DNA from: an uncultured Clostridia bacterium
Lineage (GTDB): Bacteria; Bacillota; Clostridia; Christensenellales; UBA1242
Assembly: GCA_948439925.1 (NCBI GenBank)
Contig: CAOJNR010000036.1
Coordinates: 1 to 9,163 of the forward strand
Reading direction: 5' to 3'
Length of the DNA: 9,163 nt
In this document: positions 4,592 to 9,163 of the stretch, one piece after another
How positions within the stretch are numbered: position 1 is the first letter of the stretch
Layout: each line of letters opens with the position of its first letter
Program-made: the position numbers and the translations under genes
The notes under the pieces: model-generated
What the model was told of the DNA's origin: nothing
The model's input: the letters and a program-made list of their open reading frames with translations, nothing else
Databases searched by the model: none

Positions 4592-6169
4592 TTATTTTAA
4601 TCCATGAATACCATTTTCATCGATAATCATATTTTCACTTGCTGGATGTTTTGACAGTCCAGGCAAGAGAAGCATGTTTCCTGCGATTGCCACAATTTGA
4701 CCAGCGCCATTTCGAAGTTCAAAGTCTTTGATAGTGACAACAAAATCATTTGGTGTATTCAGAAGTTTTGGGTCATCCGAGAAAGAATATTGTGTTTTTG
4801 CTATGATAACTGGCATATTTTTAGCAATTTTTTCAAGTTTTTTCAAACTTTTCTTGGCTTTTTCAGTTAAGACTATTCCTTTTCCGCCATAAACTTTTTT
4901 AACAATCATTTCAGTTTTTTCTTCAATAGATTTTAAAAGCGGATAAGAAAAGGTGAGTTTTTTTATACTTTCAGTGTTCTCAATTTTTTCTTTGACAGCT
5001 TTTGCAAGGTTAAGGCAACCTTTTCCACCTTGATCAAATGGATGAACTTCAATGCAAGAAATGCCATTTTCTTCGCAAAAGGAAAGTATTGCTTTGTGTT
5101 CGCAGTCGCCTTCAAAAGTGTTGAGTGCGCAAATAACATTTTGATTGAACACTTTGGTCAAATTATCATAGTGCCTTTTAAGATTCTGACAGCCTAATTT
5201 GACATCGCCTTCGCCTTGAAAACGCAGTGATTTTTCTGTGAGAACAAGCACGGTGAGTGATGGATTTAAATTTGCGATTCTGCACTTGAAATCAAAGAAT
5301 TTTTCTGCGCCAAGGTCTGCGCCAAAGCCTGCTTCTGTTATGCAAAAGTCTGAGTGAGAAAGTGCAAACTTGGTTGCCAAAATTGAGTTGCAACCATGTG
5401 CAATGTTTCCAAATGGTCCGCAGTGCATAAGGCAAGGTGAGCCATCTTTTGTTTGAACGAGATTTGGCTTAATTGCATCTTTCAGTATGATTGACATTGC
5501 ATTTTCAGCGTGCAAATCACGCGCAAAAATTGGTTGAGATTTTTTGTTGTAGCCGACCAAAATATTGCCAAGTCTGTTTTTTAAATCTTGCAAATTTTCA
5601 CTTACTGAAAGTATTGCCATAACTTCACTTGAAGCAGTTATAACAAAACTTTCTTTTCGCTCAAATTTTTTGTTTCCATTTGTTTGAGTGAGGGCTATAT
5701 CTCTGAGAAATCTGTCATTTATATCAATGCATCTGTGAAAAACAACTTCTTCAATTTCCAGTTCATTGCCTTGATAGATGTGATTGTCAATGATTGAAGA
5801 GAGCAGGTTGTTTGCTGAGGTTATTGCGTGCATATCACCAGTGAAATGAAGGTTTATGTCTTCGAAAGGTTCTACCTGTGCTTTTCCTCCGCCAGTTGCG
5901 CCACCTTTAATGCCAAAAACTGGTCCAAGTGATGGCTCTCTTAAAGCAAGGCAAGCATTTTGTTTTAAACTGCAAAGCGCGTCTGTAAGGCCGATTGAAA
6001 GGGTGGTTTTCCCTTCGCCATAAGGGGTTGGCGTAATGGCGGTGACAAGAATAAGTTTACCATTTTTCTTGCCAGTCTTATTTTCAACTTTTGCCATATA
6101 TTTGCCATAAAGTGACAGGTCTTTTTTATTTATTTTAAGTTTTTTCGCTATATTTTCAATTTTCTTCAT
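4592..6169 (-). CDS. fhs: Formate-tetrahydrofolate ligase
   Basis: Monofunctional 10-formyltetrahydrofolate synthetase: formate + ATP + THF give 10-formyl-THF, ADP and phosphate. It feeds purine and fMet synthesis, or in reverse can make ATP. Family motifs run in order (numbered from the ATG): P-loop PTPYGEGKTT (47-56), LREPSLGPVFGIKGGATGGG (76-95), EDINLHFTGDMHAITSANN (103-121), KPNLVQT (234-240), TEAGFGADLGAEKFFDFKC (278-296), AKTQYSFSDDPKLL (457-470). The ATG at 6169 is preferred (525 residues) because the in-frame GTG at 6175 lies inside the ribosome binding site GAGGTGG (6178-6172). It is about 30 residues shorter than the typical 556: the N-terminus is trimmed by about 15 and the loop after LRFQGEGDVK (315-324) lacks the usual insertion. 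The protein contains no Trp, and the usual VWAKGG segment reads HPFDQGG (376-382). Divergent from xfp; convergent with era. Confidence 0.96.
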   Translation of the reverse strand: MKKIENIAKKLKINKKDLSLYGKYMAKVENKTGKKNGKLILVTAITPTPYGEGKTTLSIGLTDALCSLKQNACLALREPSLGPVFGIKGGATGGGKAQVEPFEDINLHFTGDMHAITSANNLLSSIIDNHIYQGNELEIEEVVFHRCIDINDRFLRDIALTQTNGNKKFERKESFVITASSEVMAILSVSENLQDLKNRLGNILVGYNKKSQPIFARDLHAENAMSIILKDAIKPNLVQTKDGSPCLMHCGPFGNIAHGCNSILATKFALSHSDFCITEAGFGADLGAEKFFDFKCRIANLNPSLTVLVLTEKSLRFQGEGDVKLGCQNLKRHYDNLTKVFNQNVICALNTFEGDCEHKAILSFCEENGISCIEVHPFDQGGKGCLNLAKAVKEKIENTESIKKLTFSYPLLKSIEEKTEMIVKKVYGGKGIVLTEKAKKSLKKLEKIAKNMPVIIAKTQYSFSDDPKLLNTPNDFVVTIKDFELRNGAGQIVAIAGNMLLLPGLSKHPASENMIIDENGIHGLK

Positions 6170-6205
6170 TTCCACCTCAAATGTAAATTTTGTTGCATAA
6201 AAATT

Positions 6206-6224
6206 TGTTATAAATATTTTAACA
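6206..6224. promoter_or_regulatory. Imperfect dyad TGTTA-N9-TAACA over the fhs -10 region
   Basis: TGTTA (6206-6210) and TAACA (6220-6224) are inverted around nine A/T bases, and two inner pairs also match. The dyad covers the predicted fhs -10 and start site, where a repressor would act. The same TGTTA/TAACA half-sites recur in the palindrome at 6257-6268. I cannot assign a regulator. Confidence 0.2.
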
Positions 6225-6243
6225 TAAAAGAGGAAAAATTCAA
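6216..6243 (-). promoter_or_regulatory. Probable fhs promoter (extended -10)
   Basis: Read on the - strand, TGTTAAAAT (6224 down to 6216) is an extended -10: TG, one base, then TAAAAT, one mismatch from TATAAT. A weak -35, TTGAAT, lies at 6243-6238 with a 16-base spacer and matches four of six positions. Transcription would start near 6209, leaving about 40 bases of leader before the ATG at 6169. The extended -10 is the main support; the -35 is poor. Confidence 0.45.
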
Positions 6244-6249
6244 ATCAAA

Positions 6250-6268
6250 GTGAGAAATTGTTAACAAT
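6250..6268. promoter_or_regulatory. Palindrome ATTGTTAACAAT and overlapping Rex-like operator candidate
   Basis: ATTGTTAACAAT (6257-6268) is a perfect 12-bp palindrome overlapping the likely -35 region of xfp. Extended leftwards, 6250-6267 reads GTGAGAA-ATTG-TTAACAA. Against the redox-sensor Rex consensus TTGTgAA-N4-TTcACAA, the right half matches the common TTAACAA variant fully and the left half matches five of seven. Rex controls fermentative genes in many Firmicutes, so a site between phosphoketolase and Fhs would be sensible, but the match is imperfect and no Rex gene is visible here. Confidence 0.3.
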
Positions 6269-6291
6269 ATTTTGTAATTTTGTGATATTAT
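6261..6291 (+). promoter_or_regulatory. Probable xfp promoter (extended -10)
   Basis: TGATATTAT at 6283-6291 is an extended -10 (TG, one base, TATTAT with one mismatch). A possible -35 TTAACA (6261-6266, one mismatch from TTGACA) lies 19 bases upstream, longer than the ideal 17 but tolerable with an extended -10. Transcription would start near 6298, about 26 bases before the xfp ATG, with ribosome binding site AAGGA at 6313-6317. Confidence 0.5.
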
Positions 6292-6323
6292 ATTAATGTA
6301 TAAAACAAATAAAAGGAAGAAAA

Positions 6324-8672
6324 ATGAAAACATATCTCGAAAAAGATTATCTTATTCGTCTGGACGGCTATTTTCGTGCCTGCAATTATCTTTCAGTAGC
6401 ACAGCTATATCTGCTTGATAATCCTCTTTTAAAAGCACCACTTTCGAGAAAGGATGTGAAAAAGAAAATTGTTGGGCACTGGGGCACTGTGCCAGGACAA
6501 AACTTTGTTTATGTGCATTGCAACCGAGTTATAAATAAATATGACCTCAATATGCTTCTCATATCTGGCCCAGGTCATGGCGGAAACTTTTTTGTTGCAA
6601 ACTCTTATCTTGAAGGTCGTTACAGCGAGGTTTATCCAGATGTGAGCCGTGACAAAAAAGGTATGACAAAACTTTGTAAGCAGTTTTCTTTTGCTTGTGG
6701 AGTTTCAAGCCATGTTGCACCAGAAACACCTGGCTCTATGCATGAGGGTGGCGAACTTGGTTATAGCCTTGCTCACGGATTTGGTGCAGTGCTTGACAAT
6801 CCTGAACTTATTGCAACTGTGATTGTTGGTGACGGCGAAGCTGAAACTGGTCCACTTGCAACATCATGGCATTTGAATAAATTTTTGAATCCGAAAAATG
6901 ACGGTGCTGTGTTGCCAGTTCTTCATCTTAACGGCTATAAGATCTCAAACCCAACAATTTTTTCTCGCATTTCAAAGAGCGAAGTGCAAGCTTTCTTCCA
7001 TGGCTGTGGCTGGGAACCAATTTTTGTTGAAGGCGACAAGCCAGAAAAAATGCATGTTTTGATGGCAAAAGCAATGGACAAAGCAATCGAGAAGATAAAA
7101 AACATTCAAAAGTCAGCAAGAGAAGGAAAACTTAAATCTCGTCCGTTTTTCCCGATGATTGTTCTGCGCACACCAAAGGGTTGGACTGGACCAAAGTTTG
7201 TTGACGGAAAACAAATCGAAGGTTCTTTCCGTGCACATCAAGTGCCTATTGATATGACCAAAGAAGAGCATCTTTCTGAGCTTGAAACTTGGCTTAAATC
7301 ATATAGACCAGAAGAACTTTTTGATGAAAATTACCGCTTAAAAGAGGAATATCAAGAAATTGCGCCAAAAGGCGATAAACGAATTTCAGCCAATGTAAAC
7401 ACAAATGGCGGACTCATTCTCAAAGACCTCAATATGCCTGATTTTAAAGACTATGCTTTCAAATTTTCAAAGCGAGGAAATGAGAAGGCGCAAGATATGC
7501 TTGAACTTGGCAAGTTTGTTCGTGACATTTTTAAGCTTAATAAAGACAGCAAAAACTATCGCGTTTTCAGCCCAGACGAAGCGATGTCAAACAGACTTTC
7601 ACATATGTTTGAAGAAGAAAAGCGTGATTTCAATGCCGAGATTTTAAAAACTGATGAAAATCTTTCAAGTGAAGGCAGGGTCATGGATTCTTATCTCAGC
7701 GAGCATGCCTGTGAGGGTATGCTGGAAGGTTATCTCTTAACAGGCAGACATGGCATGTTTGCAAGTTATGAAGCGTTCATTCGCGTTGTTGACTCAATGG
7801 TTTCTCAGCATGCTAAATGGCTGAAAATTTGCAGTGAACTTGAATGGCGAAAACCAATTTCTTCACTTAACTTACTTTTAACAAGCAATGTTTGGCAACA
7901 AGACCACAATGGTTACACTCATCAAGAGCCAGGCTTCTTGGATCACGTTGTCAACAAGAAAGCGGATATTGTCAGAGCCTATCTTCCACCAGACACAAAC
8001 TGCTTGCTTTCTTGCTATGACCACTGCCAAAGAAGCAAGGACTATATCAATGTGATCGTTGCATCAAAACATCCATCACTTCAATGGTTGACAATGGATG
8101 AGGCAGTTGTCCACTGTGAAAAGGGTATTGGAGTTTTTGAATTTGCAAGCAACTGCGGAAAAGCTAAACCTGACATTGTGATCGCTTCTTGTGGTGACAC
8201 AGCAACTCTTGAAGCACTTGCCTGCGCTCAGATTTTGAGAGAAAAAATGCCAAAGCTTAAAGTGCGTTTTGTTAATGTTGTTGACCTTATGAAAATGGAG
8301 GACTCGTCAGAGCATCCTCATGGTTTAACAAGTGAAGAGTTTGATAAACTTTTCACAAAAGATAGACCAGTCATTTTCAATGGCTATCCAAAGCTCATCC
8401 ATGAATTTTTGGTGAAGAGGAATAATAAAAACTTTGATGTTCATGGCTATCAAGAGGAAGGCTCAATCACCACCGCTTTTGATATGCGCGTGCAAAATGA
8501 GATTGACAGATTCAGTCTTGTTAAAGCAGTTATAAAAGCACTTGGCAAAGAGGAGAGCGAAAAAACGCTTATTGACGAAATGAACTCACTTCTTGAAAAG
8601 CACAAAAAATATATTGCAAAAAATGGTGTGGATATGCCAGAGGTTGCAAATTTTGTGTGGAAAGAAAAATAG
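6324..8672 (+). CDS. xfp: Xylulose-5-phosphate / fructose-6-phosphate phosphoketolase
   Basis: Thiamine-diphosphate enzyme that splits xylulose-5-phosphate (and often fructose-6-phosphate) with phosphate into acetyl-phosphate plus glyceraldehyde-3-phosphate (or erythrose-4-phosphate), the core step of the phosphoketolase and bifid pathways. The 782 residues fit the family (about 785-825). Signatures: GHWGTVPGQNF (51-61), SGPGHGG (81-87), SSHVAPETPGSMHEGGELGY (128-147), the TPP/Mg motif GDGEAETGP (169-177) completed by LNGYKISNPT (202-211), EGSFRAHQVP (299-308), LSEHACEGMLEGYL (458-471), DHNGYTHQEPGFLDHVVNKK (527-546) and SEHPHGL near the C-terminus. Expected catalytic positions H52, H85, H130, H305 and E464 are present, by comparison with bifidobacterial enzymes from memory. 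The ATG has AAGGA six bases upstream. It appears monocistronic, being followed by a terminator; neither ackA nor pta is beside it. Whether it prefers X5P or F6P cannot be told from sequence. Confidence 0.97.
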   Translation: MKTYLEKDYLIRLDGYFRACNYLSVAQLYLLDNPLLKAPLSRKDVKKKIVGHWGTVPGQNFVYVHCNRVINKYDLNMLLISGPGHGGNFFVANSYLEGRYSEVYPDVSRDKKGMTKLCKQFSFACGVSSHVAPETPGSMHEGGELGYSLAHGFGAVLDNPELIATVIVGDGEAETGPLATSWHLNKFLNPKNDGAVLPVLHLNGYKISNPTIFSRISKSEVQAFFHGCGWEPIFVEGDKPEKMHVLMAKAMDKAIEKIKNIQKSAREGKLKSRPFFPMIVLRTPKGWTGPKFVDGKQIEGSFRAHQVPIDMTKEEHLSELETWLKSYRPEELFDENYRLKEEYQEIAPKGDKRISANVNTNGGLILKDLNMPDFKDYAFKFSKRGNEKAQDMLELGKFVRDIFKLNKDSKNYRVFSPDEAMSNRLSHMFEEEKRDFNAEILKTDENLSSEGRVMDSYLSEHACEGMLEGYLLTGRHGMFASYEAFIRVVDSMVSQHAKWLKICSELEWRKPISSLNLLLTSNVWQQDHNGYTHQEPGFLDHVVNKKADIVRAYLPPDTNCLLSCYDHCQRSKDYINVIVASKHPSLQWLTMDEAVVHCEKGIGVFEFASNCGKAKPDIVIASCGDTATLEALACAQILREKMPKLKVRFVNVVDLMKMEDSSEHPHGLTSEEFDKLFTKDRPVIFNGYPKLIHEFLVKRNNKNFDVHGYQEEGSITTAFDMRVQNEIDRFSLVKAVIKALGKEESEKTLIDEMNSLLEKHKKYIAKNGVDMPEVANFVWKEK

Positions 8673-8711
8673 AAAATAAATTGAAAAGTTAAAAAAAGAT
8701 TAAATTAATAG

Positions 8712-8740
8712 AAAAAAACGCGATATATTCGCGTTTTTTT
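8712..8740. terminator. Bidirectional terminator between xfp and murB
   Basis: A 12-bp perfect stem pairs 8712-8723 (AAAAAAACGCGA) with 8729-8740 (TCGCGTTTTTTT) around the loop TATAT. The A-rich left arm makes it work on both strands. It ends xfp (stop at 8670-8672) and the convergent murB (stop 8768-8770). It has the same A-run, CGC core, T-run design as the era/fhs terminator. Confidence 0.93.
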
Positions 8741-8767
8741 GATGGTTAAGCATTTTTTAACAAAAAA

Positions 8768-9163
8768 TTATGGTGTATTTAATATTTCAATCTCACATTC
8801 AAGGTCAATATTTTTCTTTTCTTTGACAACTATTTTTGTGAGGTTTATTAAACTTAACATATCTTCAAAAGTTGCATTGCCAAGATTGACAAAAATGTTG
8901 GCGTGAATATCTGATATTTGCGCGTCACCAATTCGAAAACCTTTCAGTCCGCACTCTTCAATCAGTTTTCCAGCACTTTGATTTGCTGGGTTTTTGAATA
9001 TGCTTCCAAGCGATTTTCCAACTGGTTGAGATGATAAGCGTTTGTCGCGATAGAGTGAGAAATTCTGTCTGAGTTTACATTCGTTTTCACTTGGCAGTTC
9101 AAATTTTGCGCCAAGAATTATATATTCGATGCCAGAACTATGATAGCTGAAATTTGCATTTTC
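8768..9163 (-). CDS. murB: UDP-N-acetylenolpyruvoylglucosamine reductase, C-terminal part (5' end outside the window)
   Basis: The - strand is open from 9163 down to a TAA at 8770-8768, giving the last 131 residues of MurB, the FAD- and NADPH-dependent reductase that makes UDP-MurNAc in the cytoplasm, the second committed step of peptidoglycan synthesis. Numbering the visible part from 1: IEYIILGAKFEL (12-23) is the end of the FAD-domain region. LGSIFKNP (52-59) holds the expected catalytic serine, S54. AGKLIEECGLKGFRIGDAQI (64-83) and HANIFVNLGNAT (87-98) are the hallmark C-domain motifs. LECEIEIL (121-128) corresponds to the family LEPEVR-type end, with E124 the expected second catalytic residue. 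The gene ends at a normal C-terminus. The N-terminal FAD-binding half and its promoter lie beyond the window. Confidence 0.93.
   Translation of the reverse strand, partial: ENANFSYHSSGIEYIILGAKFELPSENECKLRQNFSLYRDKRLSSQPVGKSLGSIFKNPANQSAGKLIEECGLKGFRIGDAQISDIHANIFVNLGNATFEDMLSLINLTKIVVKEKKNIDLECEIEILNTP

Noticed and set aside
4577..4593. Small inverted repeat AAGCG-N7-CGCTT at the end of fhs
   Set aside because: Only five pairs, it overlaps the fhs stop codon, and no T run follows at once; the strong terminator at 4538-4567 explains transcription ending.
6170..6175. GTG at 6175 as the fhs start
   Set aside because: It falls inside the GAGGTGG ribosome binding site, leaving no upstream site of its own; the ATG at 6169 is correctly spaced.
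6299..6304. TATAAA as an alternative -10 for xfp
   Set aside because: It would place the start site at or next to the ribosome binding site and lacks any -35 (the 17-base position reads AATTTT); TGATATTAT at 6283-6291 is better.
8673..8767. Additional small gene between xfp and murB
   Set aside because: Only the terminator is visible; the rest is A/T-rich with stops in all frames and no ribosome binding site.

Overview
The window is AT-rich chromosomal DNA from a low-GC, Gram-positive-type bacterium, most plausibly an uncultured or poorly known Clostridia-like Firmicute. Three things support this: the order floA - orf - yqfC - yqfD - ybeY - era, which is a contracted form of the Bacillus/Clostridium floA-yqfCD-phoH-pgpH-ybeY-dgkA-cdd-era cluster; the Firmicute-specific sporulation-family genes yqfC and yqfD; and strong GGAGG-type ribosome binding sites with A-stem/T-stem terminators. 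TGA is used as a stop codon (yqfC) and TGG as Trp, so the standard bacterial code applies. Nothing suggests a phage, plasmid or insertion sequence; I see no tRNA, rRNA, CRISPR array or transposase.

Layout. Positions 1-57 hold the last 18 codons of an unidentified + strand gene, closed by a GAAA-loop terminator (62-85). A near-consensus extended -10 promoter (131-159) then drives a + strand operon: floA (flotillin-like membrane scaffold), an unrecognised single-pass membrane protein with a charged coiled coil, yqfC, yqfD, ybeY (rRNA-maturation endonuclease) and era (ribosome-assembly GTPase). Genes from yqfC to era overlap or abut. A bidirectional terminator (4538-4567) separates this operon from fhs (formate-tetrahydrofolate ligase), which runs on the - strand. 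fhs and xfp (phosphoketolase, + strand) are divergent and share a 154-bp spacer with two promoter candidates and two dyads. A second bidirectional terminator (8712-8740) separates xfp from the 3' part of murB (- strand), which runs off the right edge.

How the genes work together. YbeY and Era both act on 16S rRNA 3'-end maturation and 30S assembly, and here they are translationally coupled. FloA and the unknown membrane protein form a tight pair and are probably functionally linked. YqfC/YqfD belong to the sporulation-associated membrane machinery. Xfp yields acetyl-phosphate from sugar phosphates and Fhs links formate to the folate one-carbon pool, so the divergent pair is central carbon and energy metabolism.

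The most unusual signals are: (1) a 15-bp inverted repeat that buries the yqfC start codon in the stem, displays its Shine-Dalgarno in the loop and is followed by a T run; (2) the novel FloA-linked membrane protein where an NfeD partner is usual; (3) a shortened Era G domain with a TKID instead of NKxD motif; (4) a tryptophan-free Fhs in which the expected folate-stacking Trp appears to be Phe; and (5) a possible Rex-like operator between fhs and xfp. No wholly new multi-gene system is evident.
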